Positions 27,733 through 34,927 of a stretch of DNA of 52,488 nucleotides are shown piece after piece. A program made the translations under genes and the position numbers. The notes beneath the pieces were generated by a model that saw nothing but the letters and a program-made list of their open reading frames with translations, searched no databases and was not told the DNA's origin. Source of the DNA: Acidobacteriota bacterium (GTDB lineage: Bacteria > Acidobacteriota > Terriglobia > Terriglobales > Acidobacteriaceae); the NCBI GenBank assembly GCA_028872955.1, contig JAGWNX010000018.1, positions 1 through 52,488 on the forward strand, written 5' to 3'. How positions within the stretch are numbered: the first letter of the stretch is position 1; every line of letters starts with the position of its first letter.

Positions 27733-28173
27733 TTAACTTCCCGTCTGCTCGGGGGTTCGGTGTTTAATCAAAGTCAACTCGGTTCCAGGGTGCAGCTGCC
27801 GGATACCAACTTCATCCATAAACGCCCGGATGAGGAAGATACCACGTCCTGAGCCTCGCAGGATATTCTCCGGCGCCAGCGGATCGGGAATCTTATCGGG
27901 GTCCAGCCCCGCGCCTTCGTCGGTCAGGCGGATGATGAGGGAGTCGGCCGTTCTCTCGAAGGATGCCGTAATGTGCTTCTTCGTATCGTAGGCGTTGCCG
28001 TGCAGCACGGCGTTGACTGCGGCCTCGCGGGCGGCGATGGAAATGTGCGAGACGGTGTCCTCATCAAAGCCTGTCCCCTGCGCCCACTCCTCAGCGGTCC
28101 GCTCTACCAGGTCAACGCTCTCCAGGGTTGAGCCTAAGGTCATCTCCGCCCGGCTTTTGGTCGAATCGGCCAC
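27733..28173 (-). CDS. RsbW-like anti-sigma factor / serine kinase
   Basis: A 146-residue GHKL ATPase of the RsbW/SpoIIAB type. The N box is HISIAAREAAVNAVLHGNAYD, the G1 box LTDEGAGLDPDKIPDP, and the G2 region RGSGRGIFLIRAFMDEV. These bind ATP and in known systems phosphorylate the antagonist on the STAS serine while sequestering a sigma factor. The start is GTG with AAGGAT nearby. It is transcribed with the downstream STAS gene and diverges from the MgtE-N/CBS gene. The target sigma factor, if any, is elsewhere; some RsbW-like proteins act instead on non-sigma partners. Confidence 0.9.
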   Translation of the reverse strand: MADSTKSRAEMTLGSTLESVDLVERTAEEWAQGTGFDEDTVSHISIAAREAAVNAVLHGNAYDTKKHITASFERTADSLIIRLTDEGAGLDPDKIPDPLAPENILRGSGRGIFLIRAFMDEVGIRQLHPGTELTLIKHRTPEQTGS

Positions 28174-28457
28174 TGATCATCCTTCAGCAGATCAAGTCTT
28201 CGGTTGCGCTACAGGGTTGTTCGCAGTTTGCTTGCTCGACCCAGGAAAGTCAAGAATCCTGCCGTAGTTTCATCGTCAATTCGCCGGAGCGTTACCGCCA
28301 GTATCCGGCGACTCGATTATCGGCCGCTCTCGCCCTGTCCCGTCGGTTGCTTGAGGTAGGATTCCCTCTAGCAGATGATTTCCGGCCGCCGATCTGTTGC
28401 CTGCCGCGGCCGCAACTCCTGCATACGACTCAGCTTCTCTGCAGCGACGGGCTCTCC

Positions 28458-29723
28458 ATGACACGCAGCACTCACCATCGCACCTCGGTCTCCGCCCTGA
28501 TGGCGGCCCCTGTGCTGTCGGCCACGGCAGACAGCACCGTGGGGCGCATCAAGGAGTTTGCCGTCTCGCCGCTGGTGGATGCGCACCACGTCTTTGGCCT
28601 GGTGCTGCGCCACGGCGGCAGGCTGCTGCTGGTACCCATCGCCGCGCTGCAGCTGGGGCTTCACGGTGAGATTCGCCTGCAGCCGGAGGTTGAGCCAGAG
28701 ATCTTCGCCGACAACGAGACCATCCTGCTGCTGGAGCGGGACCTGCTGGATCAGCAGATCATCGACGTCAACGGCCACAAGGTGGTGCGGGTCAACGACG
28801 TCAACCTGGTTTGGGAGCACCATCCGGAGTCTGCGCCGCATCTGCGCCTGCGCATCGCAGAGGTTGAGATCGGCCTGCGCGGAGCCGTGCGACGCTTGCT
28901 CAAAGGTCTGCCCCGCACCACGGTGGAGCGGGTAGCCGACCGCTTCAAAGCGACGCCCATCCCCTGGAACTTTGTCGATCTGATCGACCGGGACCCCGCG
29001 CGCCGGGTGCGGCTCAAGATCGAGCAGGAGGGGCTCGCGCGCATTCACCCCTCTGACCTCGCCGACATTCTGGAGGAGCTGGCACCGGCCGAGCGCCAGG
29101 CGCTCTTCCAGTCGCTGGATGAGGATGTGGCCGCCGAGGCGCTGGAAGAGGTAACCCCCAAGCTGCAGCAGACGCTGATCGAGTCGCTGGACTCCGAGCA
29201 GATCGCCGGCATTGTGGAGGAGATGGACCCCGGCGCGGCCGCCGACCTGCTCTCCGAACTCTCCGACGAACGCTCAGAGGCAATCCTGGACGAGATGGAC
29301 CCCGAGGAGCGCCAGGAGGTCGAGGAGCTGCTCGAGTTCTCTGGCGACTCCGCCGCCGGGCGCATGACCACCGAGTACATCGCGCTGCCAGTGCAGGACT
29401 CGGTAGCTACAGCGATCGCTGCACTGCGGGAGTTTGAGGGCGATGTCGAGAACGTGACCGAGATCTACCTGCTGGACGACGAGCAGCACATCGTTGCGCT
29501 GATTCCCCTGGTGCAACTGCTGCTGGCCCCGCCCCACGCCTCGCTGCAGTCGCTGCCCCACGGCCACCTGGTGACCTGCCATCAGGAGGTCAACGGAAAG
29601 AAGGTGGCCGAGCTGTTCGACAAGTACAACCTGCACTCCTTGCCTGTGCTGGACGATGAGCGCAAGCTGGTGGGTGTGGTGCATGCGGAGCAGGTTATCT
29701 CGCTGCTGCGGTCCAGGAGCTAG
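28458..29723 (+). CDS. cytosolic PRC-barrel / MgtE-N / CBS-domain protein
   Basis: A 421-residue soluble protein with no transmembrane segment. Residues about 25-130 contain a PRC-barrel-like unit (LLERDLLDQQIIDVNGHKVV). An MgtE intracellular N domain built of acidic helical repeats follows (HPSDLADILEELAPAERQAL, AGIVEEMDPGAAADLLSEL, SEAILDEMDPEERQEVEELL), then a pair of CBS motifs (GRMTTEYIALPVQDSVATAI and LHSLPVLDDERKLVGVVHAE). In MgtE this module senses cytosolic Mg2+ and gates the pore; here the pore domain is missing, so it may regulate another transporter. A divergent Nramp-family gene lies downstream on the same strand after a glycosyltransferase gene. The ATG at 28458 was chosen because upstream codons lack family similarity. 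Confidence 0.83.
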   Translation: MTRSTHHRTSVSALMAAPVLSATADSTVGRIKEFAVSPLVDAHHVFGLVLRHGGRLLLVPIAALQLGLHGEIRLQPEVEPEIFADNETILLLERDLLDQQIIDVNGHKVVRVNDVNLVWEHHPESAPHLRLRIAEVEIGLRGAVRRLLKGLPRTTVERVADRFKATPIPWNFVDLIDRDPARRVRLKIEQEGLARIHPSDLADILEELAPAERQALFQSLDEDVAAEALEEVTPKLQQTLIESLDSEQIAGIVEEMDPGAAADLLSELSDERSEAILDEMDPEERQEVEELLEFSGDSAAGRMTTEYIALPVQDSVATAIAALREFEGDVENVTEIYLLDDEQHIVALIPLVQLLLAPPHASLQSLPHGHLVTCHQEVNGKKVAELFDKYNLHSLPVLDDERKLVGVVHAEQVISLLRSRS

Positions 29724-29734
29724 GTTCGTCGCCC

Positions 29735-30787
29735 GTGAAGATCCTCTATGCTGCCGGTCTCTCCCCCAGCGACTCCGCGCTCTATCGGTTGTGGGCGCTG
29801 GAGCGGCTGGGCCACTCGGTCATCCCGTTCAATGCGTATGACTACGATCCGGCCCATCCGCTGGTGCGCAAGATCGTCTTCCGGCTGGCGGCCGGGCCAT
29901 CGGTGACCCGCCTGAACCGCGACCTGCTGCGCCAGGCTCGGGAGCTGCAGCCGGATCTGATCTGGGTGGACAAGCTGCTTGCCATGCAGCCGGCAACCCT
30001 GCGCAAGCTGCGTGCGCTGGGCATCCCGGTCGTCAGCTACATGATCGACAACCCGTTCGGCCCGCGGAACGATCCCGGCTGGCGCCTCTACATGCAGTGC
30101 ATTCCGCACTACGACCTGCACGTGGTGCAGCGTGAGAAGAACATCGCCGACTACACCGCTCGCGGGGCTCGGGATGTGATCAAGATCCAGACGGCCTACG
30201 AGCCGACGATCCACTTTCCTCCGCCGCCCGGCTGGTCCGACGCAGATCGCGACCGCGACGTCTCCTTTATTGGCACGCCCTACGACGATCGTGCGGAGAC
30301 ACTGGCGCGCCTGGCCGAGGAGGCTGGGCTGCGGGTCGCCATCTCCGGCAACCGCCGGGCCTGGTCGCGGGCACTCTCGCCCGCCCGGTTTGATCGCCTG
30401 TACTGCGAGGGAGAGCTCTACCAGCAGCAGTACCGCGAGGCCATCTGGCGGTCGCGCATCAACCTGTCGTTCCTCACGCTCTCGAACCAGGACGAGTTCG
30501 TCCACAAGAGCTTTGAGATCGCAGGCTGCGGCGGCTTCCTGCTGGCGGAGCGCTCGGAAGGCCACCTGCAACGCTTCCGCGAAGACGAGGAGGCCGTCTT
30601 TTTTACCGGCTACCAGGAACTGCTGGCCAAGCTGCAGCGCTACCTGCCCGACGAAGCGGCACGCACTCGGATTGCCGCGGCCGGACACGCCCGCGCCCTG
30701 CGCGACGGTTACCACAACGATCACCAGGTGAGCCTGATACTGGAACGGGTTCGGCAACTGCGCAGCCGCAGCGGCCAACCAGGTTAA
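29735..30787 (+). CDS. CgeB-like glycosyltransferase
   Basis: A 350-residue cytosolic protein with a two-domain GT-B-like plan. The N-terminal block is MKILYAAGLSPSDSALYRLW, LQPDLIWVDKLLAMQPATLR and IPVVSYMIDNPFGPRNDPGW. The C-terminal block is RDVSFIGTPYDDRAETLARL, FLTLSNQDEFVHKSFEIAGC and GGFLLAERSEGHLQRFREDE, which is typical of the CgeB / DUF3880-glycosyltransferase group. Donor and acceptor are unknown; relatives modify spore coat or surface glycans. The GTG start is 12 bases after the preceding stop with AGGAGC a little far upstream. Its place between the MgtE-N/CBS gene and the Nramp gene is odd and may reflect chance operon membership. Confidence 0.82.
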   Translation: MKILYAAGLSPSDSALYRLWALERLGHSVIPFNAYDYDPAHPLVRKIVFRLAAGPSVTRLNRDLLRQARELQPDLIWVDKLLAMQPATLRKLRALGIPVVSYMIDNPFGPRNDPGWRLYMQCIPHYDLHVVQREKNIADYTARGARDVIKIQTAYEPTIHFPPPPGWSDADRDRDVSFIGTPYDDRAETLARLAEEAGLRVAISGNRRAWSRALSPARFDRLYCEGELYQQQYREAIWRSRINLSFLTLSNQDEFVHKSFEIAGCGGFLLAERSEGHLQRFREDEEAVFFTGYQELLAKLQRYLPDEAARTRIAAAGHARALRDGYHNDHQVSLILERVRQLRSRSGQPG

Positions 30788-30937
30788 GTGGCGAGAACCA
30801 CTGCGTAAAAACCCTGCCACACACTGGGTGCAGCCAGCCGGATGGGGTAATTTAGTGGAGGGGGAGACCTCACACTCGGATACAGAGGCACGCACTCGGG
30901 GTTCATCTCTGCTGTGGCTGCATCGAAGGAGCTAGGG

Positions 30938-32188
30938 ATGAGCTGGTGGCGCAAGTATCGGACACGACTGATCTTCTTCTTCGCCGTCTTTGGCCCGGGA
31001 TTCATCACCGCCAACGTCGATAACGACTCCGGCGGCATTCTCACCTACTCCCAGGCCGGTGCCCAGTACGGCTACACCTTACTGTGGACGATGATTCCCA
31101 TCACCCTGGCACTCATCGTGGTGCAGGAGATGTGCGCCCGCATGGGTGCCGTCACCGGCAAGGGGCTCTCTGACCTGATCCGCGAAGAGTTTGGCCTGCG
31201 CATGACCTTCGTCGTCATGATCCTGCTGGTCATCGTCAACTTTGGCAACGTGGTGGCAGAGTTCTCCGGCATCGCCGGCTCTATGCAACTCTTCCACATC
31301 AGTAAATACATCTCCGTGCCGGTGTGCGCGTTTCTGGTCTGGTTCCTGGTCGTCAAAGGCGACTACAAGAGCGTCGAGAAGATCTTCATCGTCGCCAGTG
31401 TCTTCTACATCGCGTACATCGTTGCCGGCGTGCTCAGCAATCCGGACTGGCACCTCTCCATGATGCAGACCGTCAAGCTGCCGCCTCGCCATGTATGGAG
31501 CGACAGCACCTATGTGTACATGACGATCGGCGTCATCGGCACCACCATCGCGCCCTGGATGCAGTTCTACCTGCAGTCTTCCATTGTGGAGAAGGGCGTT
31601 GGCGTGCGGCAGTACAAGGCATCGCGTCTGGATGTCATCATCGGCTCGATCTTTACGGACGTGGTGGCGTGGTTCATCATCGTGGCCTGCGCGGCAACGC
31701 TCTACCTGCACGGCATGCGTAACATCGCCGACCCCTCCGATGCTGCCGGGGCCATGAAGCCGCTGGCCGGGGACTACGCCTTCATCCTGTTTGCGGCCGG
31801 GTTGTTCAACGCATCCCTCTTTTCCGCCTCCATCCTGCCGCTCTCCACCGCCTACACGGTGTGCGAGGGTCTGGGGCTGGAGAGCGGGCTGGACAAGCAC
31901 TTCAAAGAAGCGCCGTTCTTCTACTGGTTCTATACGCTGCTGATCGTGCTGGGTGCGGGCATCGTGCTGGTGCCAAACTTCCCCCTGGTCCGGGTCATCA
32001 TTCTGTCCCAGGTGCTGAACGGGATACTGCTGCCGATCGTGCTGATCTTCATGCTGCTGCTCATCAACAAGCGCGACCTGATGGGCGAGTACATCAACTC
32101 GCACTGGTTCAACATCGTCGCCTGGGTGACGGCCGTAGTGGTCATCGGCCTGTCCTGTGTCATGTTCTGGAATGGTCTCCACGGCTAG
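30938..32188 (+). CDS. divergent Nramp-family metal ion transporter
   Basis: A 416-residue membrane protein with about eleven hydrophobic segments and the Nramp fold signature GPGFITANVDNDSGG at TM1 and the TM6 region TTIAPWMQFYLQSS. In classical Mn/Fe transporters TM1 carries DPGN and TM6 MPH; here they are replaced by Asp28-Asn29-Asp30 and Ala205-Pro-Trp-Met, so the metal site lacks the usual soft methionine. Other family blocks are VVQEMCARMGAVTGKGLSDL and FNASLFSASILPLSTAYTVC. The ion is therefore uncertain; a harder ion such as Mg2+ is conceivable. The ATG at 30938 has AAGGAG seven bases upstream. It is downstream of an MgtE-N/CBS gene, consistent with regulation of transport by cytosolic metal. 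It ends nine bases from the opposing Nudix gene. Confidence 0.88.
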   Translation: MSWWRKYRTRLIFFFAVFGPGFITANVDNDSGGILTYSQAGAQYGYTLLWTMIPITLALIVVQEMCARMGAVTGKGLSDLIREEFGLRMTFVVMILLVIVNFGNVVAEFSGIAGSMQLFHISKYISVPVCAFLVWFLVVKGDYKSVEKIFIVASVFYIAYIVAGVLSNPDWHLSMMQTVKLPPRHVWSDSTYVYMTIGVIGTTIAPWMQFYLQSSIVEKGVGVRQYKASRLDVIIGSIFTDVVAWFIIVACAATLYLHGMRNIADPSDAAGAMKPLAGDYAFILFAAGLFNASLFSASILPLSTAYTVCEGLGLESGLDKHFKEAPFFYWFYTLLIVLGAGIVLVPNFPLVRVIILSQVLNGILLPIVLIFMLLLINKRDLMGEYINSHWFNIVAWVTAVVVIGLSCVMFWNGLHG

Positions 32189-32197
32189 TGGCGGGCG

Positions 32198-32659
32198 TTA
32201 CAGCAGCTTGCCCTCGGCCAGCTCTTTGATCAAGCCCAGGTCTGCCGCCAGGAAGTCATAGCCCACCAGCTCCGCCAGCCCCACCCAGCGCATGTCGTTG
32301 AAGATGCGGTTCTGCAACTCGCCCTGAAACTGCCGCACCTCAAAGAAGCGGAGGTCAACCGCACCGCCGTTGCGATACTTGTGCCGCACTCGCGAGACCA
32401 GGCGACCTACCTCGGCATGGATACCCAACTCCTCGTTCAGTTCGCGGGCCAGGGCAGCCTCTGCGCCTTCGCCCGGCTCAATCTTGCCGCCAGGGAACTC
32501 CCACTTCAGGCTCATCGGCTGGTCAGGCCGCCGCTGGCAGATGAGCAGCTGCCGACCCTCGGCCGTGTCGCGCACCATCAGTGCCGCGACCACCAGTCGA
32601 ACCGGCTTCGGCGCTGTAGCTGCGCCATGCGAACCAAGCTTGCGGATAGGGTCTTTCAC
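32198..32659 (-). CDS. MutT-like Nudix hydrolase
   Basis: A Nudix enzyme with the full Nudix box, G-x5-E-x7-REU-x-EE-x-G-U, in GGKIEPGEGAEAALARELNE followed by ELGI. Upstream it has VVAALMVRDTAEGRQLLICQ and downstream the aromatic cap block RFFEVRQFQGELQNRIFNDM. MutT-type enzymes hydrolyse oxidised or unwanted (d)NTPs. The GTG at 32659 gives 153 residues; a TTG at 32701 would add 14. Neither has a clear ribosome site. A palindrome at 32659-32677 overlaps the GTG region. The gene follows the HAD phosphatase on the same strand and converges with the Nramp gene. Confidence 0.87.
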   Translation of the reverse strand: MKDPIRKLGSHGAATAPKPVRLVVAALMVRDTAEGRQLLICQRRPDQPMSLKWEFPGGKIEPGEGAEAALARELNEELGIHAEVGRLVSRVRHKYRNGGAVDLRFFEVRQFQGELQNRIFNDMRWVGLAELVGYDFLAADLGLIKELAEGKLL

Positions 32660-32677
32660 GTCTAACCATCTTAGACG
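32659..32677. repeat. inverted repeat at the Nudix gene start
   Basis: CGTCTAA at 32659-32665 and TTAGACG at 32671-32677 form a perfect 7-bp dyad around five bases. It sits between the HAD and Nudix genes and overlaps the putative GTG start. It could be an operator or a translation-masking hairpin; if the longer Nudix start is right, it is coding and may mean nothing. Confidence 0.4.
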
Positions 32678-32727
32678 GGAAAGTGGAGGTAAAGGCTTCA
32701 AAGGTGTAGCGTTATCCGCTGCAGGCG

Positions 32728-33450
32728 TTAAGGTCTGGACACCCCGGCCGGGAAATACACGCTCCAGCCCGCGGTTGCGCTCTGCTCCTGTAGCGCCGGG
32801 GTAGGATTCACGGGAAAGGCCCGCCGCGCAAGTGCCAGCATCGCTGCGTCGTGCACGGAGTTGCCAAAGACCGCATCCGGGGCCGTGATGCCCACGCCGG
32901 CCAGGGCACTTACCTTGCCCTCGTCGGTTGGCACGTCGCGCAGCCGTTGAGTTACCACGCCATCGACCACCTCGACGCGAGCTGCCAGCACGTGGTCTGC
33001 CGCGATGCCGAAGCGCGTGACGCCCTCTTCGATGACCCAGTCGTTGGTCGAGCTAACCGCCCAGATCTCGGTACCGCGTGCCTGCAGGCTGGCGACCAGC
33101 TCCTTCATCTCCGGGAAGATGTTCTTTTCGGTCTGCGAGACAAAAAACTCCCGTGCCGCGCGACGCATCTCGCTCTCGCGCAGGCCCTGGTACATCTGCA
33201 CCATCTCGCCGCAGATCGCCAGTTCGGAGACCTCTCCGCGCTTGTACGCGCGATACCGCGCATCGATCCAGTCGGTCATCTCGCGCGAGACCAGGCCCGT
33301 CTCAATCGTCCACTTCATAAAGCCGGAGCCGGCATCGCCGCTCCACAGCGTGCCATCGCAGTCAAACACCGCCACCCGCGGCTCCAACCCATGCACTGCC
33401 TGCACCAGTTCTTCCGTGCTCAGGCTCTTCAGCCCCGTCTCCTGCACCAT
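32728..33450 (-). CDS. HAD-superfamily phosphatase (SerB-like)
   Basis: A 240-residue HAD hydrolase. Motif I is VAVFDCDGTLWSGD, in which the first aspartate is the nucleophile; motif II is in WAVSSTNDWVIEEG; the lysine motif III is in DEGKVSALAG; motif IV is AVFGNSVHDAAMLALA. The cap region shows GLRESEMRRAAREFFVSQTE. It resembles phosphoserine phosphatase and related small-molecule phosphatases, but the substrate is not evident. The ATG at 33450 was chosen; a GTG at 33486 adds a short basic stretch. It is probably first in a unit with the Nudix gene 68 bases downstream. Confidence 0.85.
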   Translation of the reverse strand: MVQETGLKSLSTEELVQAVHGLEPRVAVFDCDGTLWSGDAGSGFMKWTIETGLVSREMTDWIDARYRAYKRGEVSELAICGEMVQMYQGLRESEMRRAAREFFVSQTEKNIFPEMKELVASLQARGTEIWAVSSTNDWVIEEGVTRFGIAADHVLAARVEVVDGVVTQRLRDVPTDEGKVSALAGVGITAPDAVFGNSVHDAAMLALARRAFPVNPTPALQEQSATAGWSVYFPAGVSRP

Positions 33451-33554
33451 CCTGCTGCCCGCCTCCCAGGCGCACCTGCGCGCCACACTCTCACCGTGTC
33501 CTATCCCTGCATTCTAAGCCAGTCAGGTTACAGAACTGCGTATCGACGCAAGGC

Positions 33555-33592
33555 CGGAGCCTGATTCCACACGCTTTTGGTGTGGTGCTCCG
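33555..33592. terminator. possible hairpin terminator downstream of the LolA-like gene
   Basis: CGGAGC (33555-33560) pairs with GCTCCG (33587-33592), and inside it CCACAC (33567-33572) pairs with GTGTGG (33580-33585) around a GCTTTTG loop; an asymmetric internal loop separates the two helices. It lies just past the lolA-like stop on the minus strand. No U tract follows in either direction, so the assignment is tentative. Confidence 0.35.
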
Positions 33593-33597
33593 TGCGG

Positions 33598-34251
33598 CTA
33601 GATCGGTTTCATGCCATCCACGACTGTGACACCAGCCGGAGGCGAGAAGTGAAACGCACTGTCTGCCACAGGCACGTTCTCTTCCATGCCCGTGAAGGTG
33701 AACGCCGTCACGGCGCCATCCACCTCTTCCAGCGTCATCGCCGCAATGGCTCCGGTCGCGGAGACGTCCAGCGTTAGCGCCTTGACGCGCTCGGCCATCC
33801 CCCTGGGCACTCCAGCGATGCGGTAGCCCGCGCCCTGCGGCTTCACCACAATGCCATCCAGCTCCTTCTTCAGCTCCGTGTGGCCCAGCAGAAACCGCAA
33901 CGGCGAGCGCAGATCATCCATGTCTTTGGCAGGGATGCGTTGCGCCTCGCTATCGCCCGGCGTGTAGAACCAGGCGTACTTGCCGTCCAGCACAAACAGT
34001 TTGCCCGCGGGGTCGGCGTACTCCCAGCGCATGCGGCCGGGCTTCTTCAGTACCAGCGTGCCCTCTTCGCTGCGGTCCATGCCCATGCCGCGATACTGCT
34101 CGCGGTAGTGCGTGCGTAGCGAGGTCAGGTGGTTGTAGTGCGCGTCCACCCGGTTCAGCAGGGCTAGGTCAGCCGCGTCCAGCGCAGAGCAGGGCAGGGC
34201 ACCGAGCGCCAGCCACATCGCGCTGCACAGCAGCCAATGGCGGATTCGCAC
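33598..34251 (-). CDS. LolA-like outer-membrane lipoprotein carrier
   Basis: A 217-residue periplasmic protein with a Sec signal (HWLLCSAMWLALGALPCSA) and a LolA-like half-barrel: LNRVDAHYNHLTSLRTHYRE, TLVLKKPGRMRWEYADPAGK, FVLDGKYAWFYTPGDSEA, SPLRFLLGHTELKKEL and TLDVSATGAIAAMTLEEVDG. LolA ferries lipoproteins from the LolCDE complex to the outer membrane; the conserved arginine in the RMRWEY block is the key ligand-gating residue. It follows the pilin gene by 12 bases on the same strand. Similarity to LolA is convincing, but some homologues belong to other periplasmic carriers. Confidence 0.83.
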   Translation of the reverse strand: MRIRHWLLCSAMWLALGALPCSALDAADLALLNRVDAHYNHLTSLRTHYREQYRGMGMDRSEEGTLVLKKPGRMRWEYADPAGKLFVLDGKYAWFYTPGDSEAQRIPAKDMDDLRSPLRFLLGHTELKKELDGIVVKPQGAGYRIAGVPRGMAERVKALTLDVSATGAIAAMTLEEVDGAVTAFTFTGMEENVPVADSAFHFSPPAGVTVVDGMKPI

Positions 34252-34263
34252 CTGGGGGCTCCG

Positions 34264-34800
34264 TTACTGCAGCGGCTGCGTGCAGTTGGTGCCGCCAGCC
34301 GGGTCAAACTTGATCAGGTTGTTCTCGTCAGAGCAGAAGCCGCGGTCACCGGTCTTACCCACGGCCTGCGGCACGGCAATGATCTCGTATGAGGTGTACT
34401 GGTCCTGGTTGTTGACCGTAACCTTGTTGCAGTTGGTAATGGAGAACGTGTAGCCAGACTTCTGTCCCGAGGCCAGATCCGGCGGAATCAGCTGCGCGGC
34501 CTGTGCGCTTGGCGCGCCAGACTTGGGGTCGCCACCAAGGACCGCCAGCGAGCAGGCAAAGCCGTTCGCCGGGTACTGCGAGTTGTACTGCAGCTCCGCC
34601 TGGCCGATGGTGCGCACCGACTGGATGGCCGAGGTCTCGCGCGTCTGCTTGGTGATCTTCAACATCTGCGGAATGGCCAGCGTCATCAGAATCAGCATCA
34701 CCGACATCACAATCAGCAGCTCGATGAGCGTAAAGCCCTCTTCCGTTTGCCGGGCGCGCTGCTCGGCTGGGTGCTGCATGCAGCTCCACTTGGTCATCAT
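34264..34800 (-). CDS. type IV pilin-like prepilin
   Basis: A class III-signal prepilin. The leader ends at EEG and the processed protein would begin FTLIELLIVMSVMLILMTLA, with Glu5 present as needed for assembly. A globular domain of about 130 residues follows, with cysteines at both ends (FACSLAVLG, GFCSDENNL, NCTQPLQ) that can form pilin-type disulfides. The start is ambiguous: ATG 34800 (chosen), the adjacent ATG 34797, or ATG 34779 with GGAG just upstream, giving leaders of 15 to 22 residues. It could be a pseudopilin of a type II system. No pilus motor genes are nearby; it sits between an M16 peptidase gene and the LolA-like gene. Confidence 0.85.
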   Translation of the reverse strand: MMTKWSCMQHPAEQRARQTEEGFTLIELLIVMSVMLILMTLAIPQMLKITKQTRETSAIQSVRTIGQAELQYNSQYPANGFACSLAVLGGDPKSGAPSAQAAQLIPPDLASGQKSGYTFSITNCNKVTVNNQDQYTSYEIIAVPQAVGKTGDRGFCSDENNLIKFDPAGGTNCTQPLQ

Positions 34801-34927
34801 GTCTCTCGTCGTTCCTCGCCTTTCCGGCACCAGCTACCACAAACTCTACCAGCACTGCCGGTCGGCATCCAGCAGATGCGCCAGCCTGGGCAACAGCGGT
34901 GAGTGCCACCTTTGGGGCAGTTCTGCC

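Noticed and set aside
30788..30937. Possible Mn2+ (yybP-ykoY) riboswitch before the Nramp gene
   Set aside because: A GGGGGAGA stretch is present, but the two conserved loops and the paired stems of this class cannot be drawn.
34831..34927. Sigma54-type promoter before the pilin gene
   Set aside because: TGGCAC occurs on the minus strand, but the GC of the -12 element is not at the required spacing from the GG of the -24 element.
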